This document shows, in pieces, positions 31,347 through 39,731 of a stretch of DNA of 40,884 nucleotides. Origin of the DNA: JBDRMV01 sp043825615 (GTDB taxonomy: Bacteria; CG03); NCBI GenBank assembly GCA_043825615.1, contig JBDRRS010000010.1, positions 1-40,884 of the forward strand. The letters run 5' to 3'. The notes beneath the pieces are model-generated. The model had not been told where the DNA came from and did no database searches. It worked only from the letters and a program-made list of their open reading frames with translations. Position 1 is the stretch's first letter. Every line of letters begins with the position of its first letter. The position numbers were made by a program, and so were the translations under genes.

Positions 31347-34300
31347 TTATCCGGCGGCGTACTTTATTTCTTTTACCCTGTTTTTCCTGAGTTTGTAGAG
31401 CCGCGCGCCAACTTTTACGGCGGCGCTCTTGCCGGGACCGTGAGCTTTTACCCTGATACTGCTGCGGTCCACATGTATATCGTACCAGACCTTCTTGCGA
31501 ACTATACTGAATGACAGATTTTTCCAGTGCGACGGCAGCCGCGGCGAAATTTTTATGTACCCGTTAAAAAGGCTTACGCCCGAAAAAGTTTTCATAATTA
31601 TATCTACCGTGCCGGCCATCACCCCGCAGTGTATTCCCTCGGGAGTTGTTCCTCCCTGCGTATCGTATATATCGCTTCGCATGGCTTTCAGAAATCTCTC
31701 CCGCATTTCATCATTCCGGGATTTCAGATGCTTGAGTATCGCAGAATGCACAACCTGACTCAGCGTAGAACCGTGGCTGGTGCGCGTTACATAATACTCA
31801 TAGTTCTTTTTAAAGAAAGAGGCGGGGGTTTTTATCCTGTAGCCCATCGCCCTTAAAATCTCGGCGACCTGACCGGGCGAGAGCATGTAAAACGTCATGA
31901 GCGTATCGGCCTGCTTGGAGATTTTGTAATTGTTCGGCGAATCCTTTTCGGCTTTCAGGAGCCTGTCCATCCTTCCTATGTCACCGTACTTCCGTCTGTA
32001 ATTCTGCAGATTTATATCCTTGAGTTTGGAGTACCCCTCGAACTGACTTAGAATATCGTCTTTGATAAAAACCACCTTCATCTTCCTCACAATCTTTTCC
32101 CACTCTTTTATTTGAGCAAAATTAAAATTGATTTTTTCGGATATTCTCTTCCTGACCCTGTCCGGCAGATGTCCGGCCATTTCAATCGTCTTGCGTAAGA
32201 GCCACGCCGCCATGATGTTCGTATAGCTGTTGTCGTTTATCCCCCCCTTTTTTGCGCGGGGATATTTCTCGTGAAATTCATCCGGGCCCATCACCCCTCT
32301 TATGTGGTATCTGCCGTCTTTTTCGTCAAACTCCGTCATGCTGACAAAGCCGCGGGATATTTCAATCATCATCTCGGCTCCATAGTCATTGAGAAACCGG
32401 ATGTCGCCCGTGCAGTAATAATACTCCCAGATATTGTAAAGGACCGCTATCGAGCAGTGCCTCTGAAGTTTACTCAAATCCTCATCCCACTTGCACGATA
32501 CAGGGTTGTAATGAATTACCTGGGTTTCCTCCTTTCCATAGTCGGCTGTCTGCCACGGGTAAAGAGCTCCCTCGAATCCGGACTCCCTCGCATGTTCCCT
32601 CGCCGCATCCAGCCGCCTGTACCTGTACATGAGGAATGACCTTGCCGCCTCCGGAAAATGCAGGTTGTAGAAAGGAAACATGAAAAGCATATCCCAGAAT
32701 ATGTGGCCCCTGTATGCTTCCCCGTGCAGCCCGCGGGCAGGCATTCCCGCGTCTATATCCCTGTTGTGTACCGAACCTGTCGTGAGGAGATGGTAAATAT
32801 GAAGCCTGATAACCTTCTGGACAAACCTGTCCCCTTCTATAAGGTAGTCCGCTTTTTTCCACAGCGTGTGCCAGCGCATCCTGTGCCTTTCAAAAAGCTG
32901 CAGGAACGACTCAGCGTGCGAGAGCGCATAAGCGGAAGACATTTTGGGGAACGAAACATCTCTGTCTTTCGCCGTATAAATGCTGACGAGCTTTTCCACG
33001 GTATGGGGAACTCCTCTCCGGGCGTAAAACTTAACGGTCTCCCTTGACTTTCCCATTTTTCTCGAAAAGACCTTTTCCGGCTTTATCTTCGAGTCGCCCC
33101 TGTAAACGTCCATGCGCGAAGTCATGAAAATTTTTGTCTTCGTGAAACTGGTTTCGACGTGCAGGTAGATTTCGTTTCTGTTGCGCCTCTCCGAAACGGG
33201 GGCAAGATGCTTGCCGCTCAGGTGCCTGTAACGGGCGACGCCCGAGTTTATAACCATCCCGTCCAGCGTCGAGCGCAGTTCTATCCATTGCGAATAATTA
33301 ACGGGCGTTATCGTAAAACTTATTGCGGCGAGGTGAGGGTTATCCATGCTCGCGAAACGGCGGCTTGCAATCTTTGTCACCCTCTTTTCGTTGTCCCTGA
33401 AAATAATTTCGCGGGTCATTACGGCGTCTTTCATATTGAGATTATGCCTGTAACTCAGCACTTCGTGTTCGCACGGGTGCACGTAATTCCCCTGCCCTAT
33501 TTTAAATTCGAGAGGCAGCCAGTTCGGACAGTTCACAAAATCGTTATTGAATATGGTTTTACCGTAGACCTTGCTCGGAAGTTTGTTATACACGCCCGCG
33601 ATATAGGTGCCCGGATAATGCACGCCCGACGCCTTTTCTCCGACGAAACAGCCGCGGGTCGCAAAATAACCGTTTCCGACGGCGGTGAGCGTTTCCCTGA
33701 GTTTTTCCTCTTCCGGAACGAATTTGTGGTAGCTGAGGTTCCACGAATCCTCCTCAATGCCTTTTGAAAACCATTCGTGGATGTCCCCAAGCGATATTTC
33801 GCCCATGTTTTTTACCGCCATATCCGCCCCGTTAGAAAGCAGAATGTCGGGGCTGAAATTTCTTGCAACGCCGAGGACAAGCGCGAAATTGCCGTTTTTA
33901 CCGGCACGAACGCCCGCAATGGCGTCTTCAACCATAAGACATTCTCCCGGAAGAAGATTGAGGTTCCTCGCCGCCGTTATAAAAATATCCGGGGCGGGTT
34001 TTCCCTTAAGTTTAAGTTTATTAGAAACAACGCCGTCCACAATGGTCTCAAAAAGTTCGAGCAGACCTGCTTTCTCGAGGATAAATCTGCAGTTTTTGCT
34101 GGACGTCGCAACACCGACTTTTATGCCGTTTTCCTGAAGTTCTCTGACGAGTTTTACGGCGGGCTCAAACACTTCGACTCCGTCTTCGGAAACAATTTTT
34201 CTGAAAAGTTTGTTTTTCCTGTTTCCCAGAGCCCAGACACTCGTCCTGCCGGGCGGATCTTCGGGGCCGCCTTCGGGAATCTTTATCTTCCTTGAATCAA

Positions 34301-34514
34301 GGAATGACTTTATTCCGTCAAGCCGAGGTTTCCCGTCGACATACGGCAGATAATCTTTCTCGTGCGTGAACGGCACAAATTCTCCGGACTTTTTCTCTGC
34401 GCGGTTCTTCAGAAATTCGTCAAAAACGGCCTTCCACGCTCTGCTGTGGACGGAAGCGGTGGTCGTTATAACTCCGTCCATGTCGAAAATTGCTCCTTTG
34501 AAATCGACTTTCAT
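31347..34514 (-). CDS. Fusion: beta-phosphoglucomutase-like HAD + GH65 disaccharide phosphorylase
   Basis: A 1055-residue two-enzyme fusion. Residues 1-235 are a HAD phosphatase/beta-phosphoglucomutase: FDMDGVITTTASVHSRAWK (Asp11, Asp13), VATSSKNCRFILEKAG, GKPAPDIFITAA and EDAIAGVRAG. Residues about 245-1055 are a glycoside hydrolase family 65 enzyme: the phosphorylase signature GLHGEAYRGHIFWD (595-608) and the catalytic acid Glu746 in VMGPDEFHE, with a C-terminal beta-sandwich tail. Inverting GH65 enzymes split trehalose, maltose or kojibiose with phosphate to glucose and beta-glucose-1-P, the substrate of beta-phosphoglucomutase, so the fusion channels its own intermediate. The preceding trehalose-6-phosphatase-like gene points to trehalose. 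Mycobacterial OtsB1 has a comparable HAD-GH65 layout, so hydrolase or phosphatase function remains possible. The ribosome binding site GGGAG lies within the end of the upstream gene. Confidence 0.88.
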   Translation of the reverse strand: MKVDFKGAIFDMDGVITTTASVHSRAWKAVFDEFLKNRAEKKSGEFVPFTHEKDYLPYVDGKPRLDGIKSFLDSRKIKIPEGGPEDPPGRTSVWALGNRKNKLFRKIVSEDGVEVFEPAVKLVRELQENGIKVGVATSSKNCRFILEKAGLLELFETIVDGVVSNKLKLKGKPAPDIFITAARNLNLLPGECLMVEDAIAGVRAGKNGNFALVLGVARNFSPDILLSNGADMAVKNMGEISLGDIHEWFSKGIEEDSWNLSYHKFVPEEEKLRETLTAVGNGYFATRGCFVGEKASGVHYPGTYIAGVYNKLPSKVYGKTIFNNDFVNCPNWLPLEFKIGQGNYVHPCEHEVLSYRHNLNMKDAVMTREIIFRDNEKRVTKIASRRFASMDNPHLAAISFTITPVNYSQWIELRSTLDGMVINSGVARYRHLSGKHLAPVSERRNRNEIYLHVETSFTKTKIFMTSRMDVYRGDSKIKPEKVFSRKMGKSRETVKFYARRGVPHTVEKLVSIYTAKDRDVSFPKMSSAYALSHAESFLQLFERHRMRWHTLWKKADYLIEGDRFVQKVIRLHIYHLLTTGSVHNRDIDAGMPARGLHGEAYRGHIFWDMLFMFPFYNLHFPEAARSFLMYRYRRLDAAREHARESGFEGALYPWQTADYGKEETQVIHYNPVSCKWDEDLSKLQRHCSIAVLYNIWEYYYCTGDIRFLNDYGAEMMIEISRGFVSMTEFDEKDGRYHIRGVMGPDEFHEKYPRAKKGGINDNSYTNIMAAWLLRKTIEMAGHLPDRVRKRISEKINFNFAQIKEWEKIVRKMKVVFIKDDILSQFEGYSKLKDINLQNYRRKYGDIGRMDRLLKAEKDSPNNYKISKQADTLMTFYMLSPGQVAEILRAMGYRIKTPASFFKKNYEYYVTRTSHGSTLSQVVHSAILKHLKSRNDEMRERFLKAMRSDIYDTQGGTTPEGIHCGVMAGTVDIIMKTFSGVSLFNGYIKISPRLPSHWKNLSFSIVRKKVWYDIHVDRSSIRVKAHGPGKSAAVKVGARLYKLRKNRVKEIKYAAG

Positions 34515-34515
34515 T

Positions 34516-35721
34516 TTATTCTCCCTTTGAAAGCTCGTTTAATGCCGTCACAAGAACGTCCGGTTTGTCCGCAAACAACGCGCCGGCGTTTATTCCCTTC
34601 ACTCTTTTTTTAAGTTCTTCGTCAATCGTCACAAAAACGGATTCCGTATCCGGATTTTTTTCAACCGCAACCTCGAGCATTGCGACATCCGAGGCCGTAT
34701 CCCCGCAGATCAGACCTCGGCCGTTTTCCATTCCGAGACCGAGTTCCGAATCAATGAGATTAAGACCGTCCCCTTTATCAAAATCCTTGCCGGTTCCTTT
34801 AAAGGTGAGTATTATTTCAACATCTCTCCCCGTGTCTTCTATTCTAAAGAAATTACCTTCGGGGTCGGCCTTGTTTACGAGACCTTTGACAATATCCATA
34901 AACTCAAGCGATATTTCATCCGTCACGGAGCCCGAAATATCCTGGCGCGCAATCGTTGTTTGACCGAACTTGAACTGAAGGCCCGACCCGATGAGCGGGA
35001 ATATTTCATAATCCTTTTTTGAAACAAGTTCTGAAAGCGCTGAATTAAGCTCGTTCAGCTTCGCCTGCTTTTCATCATCTATCTTCAGTGCTGACCTGCG
35101 GCCGGTTCTGTCGCAGAACTCACGCCCTTTTGAGCCGGCATATATGAAAGACCCGGCGGGGGCCACGCTCATATCCATCAGACCCACGTCCGCAAGCGAA
35201 GCCGACGTCAAAATGACGGAATTTACCGTGCGCTTTTGAGCGAACCGGGTCAAAAAAACCGCATTGTAAACCGACTGAATGGAAGAGTTATAGCGGCCGC
35301 AGTAGTTGTTCACCGTCCCGTCCCTGTCGCTCGCAAAAAGGTTGAAATTAACGCCTCTCAGCGCATCCGCTATATTACCGACCGCTTCGCTGAAAGCGGG
35401 GTGAAGCGCCTGCAGGTAACCGCAGAATTTTTCCTCGCCGTGCGAAAGAAAGAAAATGTCCTTTTCAAGTTCATTGTATTCATAACTTATGTCCACGGAT
35501 ATCCGGCTGTCCCCGCGCGAAAAGAGTTCGGCTTTCCGAGAAGTGCCCGAGACCGCCGCAAGCGACGCCATAACCTGCTTTAAAGAATTTGTGTATTCGC
35601 CGGGAACCTCTTTTCCTTTGATGTAAAGATTGACAATCTCGCGGCGCAGAGGTACCGTCGCCCGGACCAGTTCATAAAATTGCTTCAGAGTTTTTATTTC
35701 TGTTTTCTTTATAATTGCCAC
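34516..35721 (-). CDS. HAD-family protein, probably trehalose-6-phosphate phosphatase (nematode-like type)
   Basis: A 401-residue HAD phosphatase. The first 120 residues are helical; the catalytic loop is FASDRDGTVNNYCGRY with Asp132 and Asp134. Motif II is LTSASLADVG and the final acidic motif is CGDTASDVAML. A helical N-terminal domain before a HAD core with NxYCGRY after the DxDGT loop recalls trehalose-6-phosphate phosphatases of the nematode GOB-1 type and relatives. It lies one nucleotide upstream of the GH65/HAD fusion gene; together they could turn trehalose-6-P into glucose and glucose-6-P. The start is GTG, 9 nt after an extended -10, so a nearly leaderless message is likely. Substrate assignment rests on context and loop similarity only. 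Confidence 0.65.
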   Translation of the reverse strand: MAIIKKTEIKTLKQFYELVRATVPLRREIVNLYIKGKEVPGEYTNSLKQVMASLAAVSGTSRKAELFSRGDSRISVDISYEYNELEKDIFFLSHGEEKFCGYLQALHPAFSEAVGNIADALRGVNFNLFASDRDGTVNNYCGRYNSSIQSVYNAVFLTRFAQKRTVNSVILTSASLADVGLMDMSVAPAGSFIYAGSKGREFCDRTGRRSALKIDDEKQAKLNELNSALSELVSKKDYEIFPLIGSGLQFKFGQTTIARQDISGSVTDEISLEFMDIVKGLVNKADPEGNFFRIEDTGRDVEIILTFKGTGKDFDKGDGLNLIDSELGLGMENGRGLICGDTASDVAMLEVAVEKNPDTESVFVTIDEELKKRVKGINAGALFADKPDVLVTALNELSKGE

Positions 35722-35730
35722 GACGGAATA

Positions 35731-35739
35731 ATTATAGCA
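35731..35739 (-). promoter_or_regulatory. Extended -10 element (TGCTATAAT)
   Basis: TGCTATAAT lies 9 nt before the GTG start of the HAD phosphatase gene. No recognisable -35 is present; an extended -10 can compensate for this. Confidence 0.5.
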
Positions 35740-35800
35740 AATATATCCGCATTCTGCTCGCTGCCTGTTGCAGCGCGGCCATCACTTATGAATTGAGTTT

Positions 35801-36709
35801 CTATCCTCTTATAAAACAGGCGGCCGGTATTTTGAGTTTTTTCCTTACCGCCCGCGTTTTCAAAATGAACTCGGCGGTAATTCTGTCGTTGTATCCCGAT
35901 GCGTTTTTCAAAGACGCAATATGCTTTTTGAAAAAAAAATTCATTCTTCCGACGAAAATTTCACGCACCACTTTTCCGAATACGCTGGAAAGCGCGACGG
36001 GAAAATGTTTTTCCTCGGCGTCCATGACGAATTCAACTCTCCCGAAATTTTCAAATTCATAGGAGGAATTTTTTTCCTCCGTTTTTTTGACAAGTTCAAA
36101 GTTTTTCAGAAAATCAAAAAATCTTTCGTATCTTTTCGTCCCGCCCAGTTTCCCGCAGACATACAGAACATTTTCCCCGTAAAGAGCGCGGTATTTCGAA
36201 AAGAATTTTTCAAGCATTTCAAATTCCAGAGCGGTTTTCGTAGAGCGTCTTTTTATCCCGTCGTTAAACATTTTCGGACAGTAATACAGGACTTTAATAT
36301 CCTTCAACTTCACCGAACCGTCTAACTTCAAGCCGGAGAAAGCAAAATTTCCCTCAAGGGGCTCATCATTATTCCAGCAGAGCGGCAGGCAATTTTTCCG
36401 GCATTCTTTTTTATATTCGGAAGGCCTCATAAAACCTACACGCTCTAAAAAATCATCCCAGGAAGAAGGTGTTTTCCCGTGAAGAATCCTCATAAATGAA
36501 AGCGCGATTTCCCAGCCTTTTTTCATTTTCCGGGAAGAAAGAATCTGTTTACTGTCTTTTACGCCTGTGGCGCCGAAAATTTTCCAGAAAGCGGCAGGTT
36601 CGTAATTTTTGCATTCAAAAACGGACGCCGTCAGACAGAACATTCCCAGCCGCGGCGCAAGACCGTTTTCATCAATCCCGACAACAATCATGTGGTCGCG
36701 GCCCGCCAT
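35801..36709 (-). CDS. Divergent RNase HII-like protein
   Basis: A 302-residue protein with the outline of ribonuclease HII, which nicks RNA in RNA-DNA hybrids. Motif I is MIVVGIDENGLAPRLG (the DE pair of GxDExGxGP), followed by GVKDSKQILSSRKM (the DSK motif). Near the C-terminus AEEKHFPVALSSVFGKVVRE matches the ADxKYPVVSAASIIAKVTRD region, and GYNDRITAEFILK corresponds to GYP..... It is longer than a standard RNase HII (about 200-220), with extra sequence between motifs. The third acidic position (vDg/vDa in the family) reads LYVCGKLGG, so an active-site acid may be missing or shifted. The start at 36709 has AGGAGG 5 nt upstream, located in the adjacent repeat. Longer reading upstream passes through repeat sequence and is rejected. 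Confidence 0.65.
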   Translation of the reverse strand: MAGRDHMIVVGIDENGLAPRLGMFCLTASVFECKNYEPAAFWKIFGATGVKDSKQILSSRKMKKGWEIALSFMRILHGKTPSSWDDFLERVGFMRPSEYKKECRKNCLPLCWNNDEPLEGNFAFSGLKLDGSVKLKDIKVLYYCPKMFNDGIKRRSTKTALEFEMLEKFFSKYRALYGENVLYVCGKLGGTKRYERFFDFLKNFELVKKTEEKNSSYEFENFGRVEFVMDAEEKHFPVALSSVFGKVVREIFVGRMNFFFKKHIASLKNASGYNDRITAEFILKTRAVRKKLKIPAACFIRG

Positions 36710-36844
36710 GCCCGCCTCCTGAGTGTCCTCTGACATTTCAATTATCGACCTTACTAAACCTTGTTCGAACCTATTTCGAAGATAATCCTTAAGATTTCTT
36801 TTCACTAAAGAGATTGTATAAATTTGAAAGAGATAAATCAATTT
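36710..36844. repeat. Interspersed repeat A, copy 1 (135 bp)
   Basis: Starts GCCCGCCTCC and contains GTGTCCTCTGACATTT, TTCGAACCTA and AAGAGATTGTAT. It aligns without net length change to 40264-40398 in the same orientation, with most positions identical by eye. Its right-hand edge on the minus strand supplies the Shine-Dalgarno of the RNase HII-like gene. Confidence 0.88.
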
Positions 36845-36904
36845 AACGAATTTCCTCTCCCTTGACGGGAGAGGATTAAGGTGAGGGTGATTGATACTTC
36901 CTTG

Positions 36905-36971
36905 ATAGCTCGCAAGGCTCTCCACAATGCCCGCTAAAAGCGGGTCTGCGGCTTCTGCGAATAGCCCTCTA
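36905..36971. repeat. Interspersed repeat B, copy 1
   Basis: Contains CTCGCAAGGCTC, CACAATGCCCGC and GCGGGTCTGCGGCTTCTGC. Related pieces recur inverted at 40215-40260 (AGAGGGCT and GCAGAAACCGCAGACCCGCT) and direct at 40446-40490 and 40695-40725. It joins the hairpin at 36972. Between repeats A and B lies CCTCTCCC/GGGAGAGG, a hairpin-prone motif common in bacterial mini-elements. Confidence 0.7.
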
Positions 36972-37013
36972 AAAACAGCAACAGGCCGGCTGCGTGCGGC
37001 CTGTTGCTGTTTT
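36972..37013 (-). terminator. Terminator-like hairpin, left border of the AT-rich island
   Basis: Perfect 17-bp arms (AAAACAGCAACAGGCCG and complement) with an 8-nt loop; the A/T ends make it usable in both directions. It lies downstream of the minus-strand HEPN-like gene. The same stem recurs inverted at 40173-40214. From 37014 to 37192 the sequence is AT-rich with no gene. Confidence 0.75.
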
Positions 37014-37192
37014 CTTAATTTCTTCAGGCAAATCTTCTCGCAAGGCTTCCCTTCTCCTCCCGCTTGTTTAAATCTTTGATTTCTTTATCTCTGATTTTTA
37101 CGTTTTGAAAATTACCTGTACTCTTTTTTCTATGTGAAATGTCAAATACGGCATATGTTACATATGTTACCAAATTTTTTTTAATACTCTTT

Positions 37193-37783
37193 CTAATTAT
37201 TAAATAATATTTTTTCTAATCCTCTTTTCGCTGACATTAAATAATTATTAGAGATTGAATCTTTAAAATATTTAGTGGTTTCAATCTTCATACTTCTAAG
37301 GATTTTCTTCAATTTTTCAATCAATTTAAGGTTTATTCGTGCTACTGCAATTGTTTCAGGATTACCAATATTTTTGACATCTTTATGGGCAACTAACTTG
37401 TTTCTGATTTTATGAAAATTCTCTTTCTCAAATTCTTTCCATAGATTTTCTATCTGGTATAAAAATTCTTGGGTATTATTATCAAAACAATTTTGGTAAA
37501 TTAATGTTTCTCTGTATAATTGGAAAGAAAGCTCACTATTCTTTGTATTGACTTGGTGTAATAAAGTATGAATTATGCTTACAGATTCAAAAAAATGATT
37601 ATTAGCAGAAAGAGTTAAATACCTTGTTTTATCGTGATTTTTAAATTCAATATAGTCTATTGCAGAAGTGTGCCTTTTTTTACTTTCAATGAAATTATGG
37701 ATTGTCCTACAACATTCCAGGTTAACTTCTGCTAAATATATAAGCTGCAAAATCCTATCTTCAATCATTTCAGGAGTTTTCAT
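37193..37783 (-). CDS. HEPN/AbiU2-like helical protein
   Basis: A 196-residue all-helical protein, AT-rich in codon use. Residues 127-133 (RNKLVAH) fit the HEPN ribonuclease motif Rx4-6H with the usual Asn after Arg, followed by KDVKNIG, as in AbiU2-like proteins whose AHxD pattern is similar. HEPN proteins are often RNases in toxin-antitoxin, abortive-infection or other defence systems, but many are inert. No partner antitoxin is visible next to it: the 97 nt upstream of the gene hold no frame that I can support, and the next gene encodes an exported protein. The -10 TATAAG ends 7 nt before the ATG. Function beyond the fold guess is unknown. Confidence 0.6.
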   Translation of the reverse strand: MKTPEMIEDRILQLIYLAEVNLECCRTIHNFIESKKRHTSAIDYIEFKNHDKTRYLTLSANNHFFESVSIIHTLLHQVNTKNSELSFQLYRETLIYQNCFDNNTQEFLYQIENLWKEFEKENFHKIRNKLVAHKDVKNIGNPETIAVARINLKLIEKLKKILRSMKIETTKYFKDSISNNYLMSAKRGLEKILFNN

Positions 37784-37880
37784 ATTTTTGCTTATAAAAA
37801 ATATCCCTTGCTTGCTGATTGTACTTTCATTGAAGTATTTCTTTCAATTACTTTACGGTGGGAAAAGGTAAAACATTTAA

Positions 37881-38747
37881 TCACTGGCTATCTCGCACCG
37901 CGCGCACAGAGCCGCTGACGTTTTTATCATAGCTGAATACACTGCCATTATGAAAGCTCACGCGGTAAGCTGCGCTAACCGAATACTCGGTAGAGGATAA
38001 ATAAGCAGTAGCGATGGAACTAATATTCAGTCTGCCATAATCATAAAGTTTCTTCAATTCATCTTTTGTTGGTAGCCGCCAATCATCATATTCTTTATAA
38101 ACTAAATTCTCTGCCCATTTGAATGCAGGATAATCATTAGCGTTGCCACCTATATAATTGTAACATTTATTTACATTATCCCATGTCGGCTGGCCTGATG
38201 TATTTACAGTTTTCCATTGTTTAGGATCACCACTATTACATCCATCACTAACTTTGTCTCTTGGCCACATTAAATATTGTCCTCCCCCTGTTACAACCTT
38301 AACTAAATCAGTATCTACAATTTGCCAATTACCTACCATCACTGTATGTTGATTACTTGAGGTCTGGTTTACTGTGTCATAAGCAATCACTTTTACTGTA
38401 TGTGAACCTTCACTGTATTGAGTTGTATCCCATAAATAACTGTATGGTGAAGAACTATCCGTAGACTTGAGATTTCCATCAATATAAAATTCAACTTTGG
38501 CTATCCCTTTATAAGCATTAGTATCAGCAGTTATATTCACTGTTGCGGAAACTGTTGCTCCATTAGATGGGTTGGTTATTGAAACTGATGTGCCTTTTTC
38601 AATTATTTTTTTGTCTATTTCTTTTGTCCCTTCTTTGATAAAATTTTTAATTCCAAATTTGAATCCTGCAAATATATTTACGGCGAATAAAAAAACATAA
38701 ATACTTAGAATGCCTTTAAAAAATATTTTCAGATTCATAAATTTCAT
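37881..38747 (-). CDS. Exported Ig-like + Lcl/DUF1566-type protein
   Basis: A 288-residue exported protein. Its signal peptide (IFFKGILSIYVFLFAVNIFA) is followed by a bacterial Ig-like domain at about 50-140 (VSITNPSNGATVSATVNITA, KVEFYIDGNLKSTDSSSPYS, SHTVKVIAYD). The C-terminal DUF1566/Lcl domain includes YDDWRLPTKDELKKLYDYG and AYRVSFHNGSVFSY and ends GSVRAVRD. Lcl-type domains occur in surface lectins and collagen-like adhesins; a ligand-binding surface role is likely. The start is 4 nt beyond the stop of the CsgG-like gene, so the two are one unit. Codon use is AT-rich like its neighbours, unlike the rest of the window. An ATG three codons in is an alternative start. Confidence 0.8.
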   Translation of the reverse strand: MKFMNLKIFFKGILSIYVFLFAVNIFAGFKFGIKNFIKEGTKEIDKKIIEKGTSVSITNPSNGATVSATVNITADTNAYKGIAKVEFYIDGNLKSTDSSSPYSYLWDTTQYSEGSHTVKVIAYDTVNQTSSNQHTVMVGNWQIVDTDLVKVVTGGGQYLMWPRDKVSDGCNSGDPKQWKTVNTSGQPTWDNVNKCYNYIGGNANDYPAFKWAENLVYKEYDDWRLPTKDELKKLYDYGRLNISSIATAYLSSTEYSVSAAYRVSFHNGSVFSYDKNVSGSVRAVRDSQ

Positions 38748-38751
38748 TGAA

Positions 38752-39654
38752 TTATTTCATATAAAAATTTATACCGAAATTAAACATAAAATCAGTATAG
38801 TTATGGCTTACCTGATAATTGCTTTCCTGTAATTGGGCAAATGCAGGCCCTATGTCAAATACAATACTAAAATTATTACTTAAAAAATTCTCTATTGAAA
38901 AAAATAAATACTCAAATGTACCAGAACCGGAACTTGACGTAACTTCTGTCTTAAAAGTTACATAATCTAATTCTGCTCCTATGGATAACAATGTCTTAGA
39001 ATATTCCGGGTTTAAATTAATATATCCTCTTGCGCCAAAAGCTGAAATACCATAGTCAGTTATAAATCTTCCTTCTGCTGAAAATTTGTTACTAAAACCA
39101 TATTTTATACAAATACCCGGATAAATTATTCCCAAACTTAACCTGCCTTTGGGTTCTGATAATGGTGGTTTTTCTTTGGGGATGACAGGTCTTATTTTCT
39201 CCTCCAGAATAAGAGAAACGAGTTCATCAATTGAAGAAGTGATATAATCGAGATTCAAGCATTGAACTTTTTCGGAACTAATAATTCTGCCGGTTTCAAC
39301 ATCAATTACTTTCGCAGTGATGTAATAGGAATTTCCTATTCTACTATAAGTGCCAACAATTGCTTTGTGAACATTTAATATTTCTCCGATTTGTACAGCA
39401 CATTCTTCTGTTGTACAACCTGTCTGTTGAAATCCCTGTTCAGCAAGTATCTTATCAATGTTACTTCGTTCAACGATGGTATATTTTTCTGTTTTTACCA
39501 AAGATATTCCAATAAATTCAGAAATTGCAGAAGCCTCTGCTGCCGAAGCATTTATTGCTTTAAAATCAAGAACTGCAATATTTTCTTTGGTCTGAGCAAA
39601 TATTGGAGACAACGTTAAAAAGATAAGCAAATAATATTTTAAAAACCCTTTCAT
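38752..39654 (-). CDS. CsgG/LpoB-like domain with C-terminal outer-membrane barrel
   Basis: A 300-residue exported protein (signal peptide ending SPIFAQ). Residues about 25-150 have the CsgG-like fold signature: ENIAVLDFKAINASAAEASA, YTIVERSNIDKILAEQGFQQ, CTTEECAVQIGEILNVHKAI and YYITAKVIDVETGRII. After a proline-rich linker (KEKPPLSEPKG) the last 130 residues alternate as beta strands and end in Tyr-Met-Lys, consistent with a small outer-membrane beta barrel. Proteins of this kind are found in many Gram-negative lineages as poorly understood envelope proteins; curli-type secretion is not implied. The ATG at 39654 is preferred over TTG at 39657. A -10 TAAAAT lies 7 nt upstream. It is first in a two-gene unit with the Ig/Lcl gene. 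Confidence 0.75.
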   Translation of the reverse strand: MKGFLKYYLLIFLTLSPIFAQTKENIAVLDFKAINASAAEASAISEFIGISLVKTEKYTIVERSNIDKILAEQGFQQTGCTTEECAVQIGEILNVHKAIVGTYSRIGNSYYITAKVIDVETGRIISSEKVQCLNLDYITSSIDELVSLILEEKIRPVIPKEKPPLSEPKGRLSLGIIYPGICIKYGFSNKFSAEGRFITDYGISAFGARGYINLNPEYSKTLLSIGAELDYVTFKTEVTSSSGSGTFEYLFFSIENFLSNNFSIVFDIGPAFAQLQESNYQVSHNYTDFMFNFGINFYMK

Positions 39655-39718
39655 CAAATGTATTTTACTAATAAAATGCGAATTTGACTATAACATTAAG
39701 TTTAATAAACTGAATTTT

Positions 39719-39727
39719 TGGTATAAT
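39719..39727 (+). promoter_or_regulatory. Extended -10 element (TGGTATAAT)
   Basis: A perfect extended -10 lies 4 nt before the ATG at 39732, predicting a leaderless message for the voltage-sensor-like gene. Confidence 0.6.
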
Positions 39728-39731
39728 AAAA

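Noticed and set aside
36710..36925. 72-codon upstream extension of the RNase HII-like gene
   Set aside because: The extension is entirely repeat sequence; a strong AGGAGG site 5 nt before the ATG at 36709 marks the better start.
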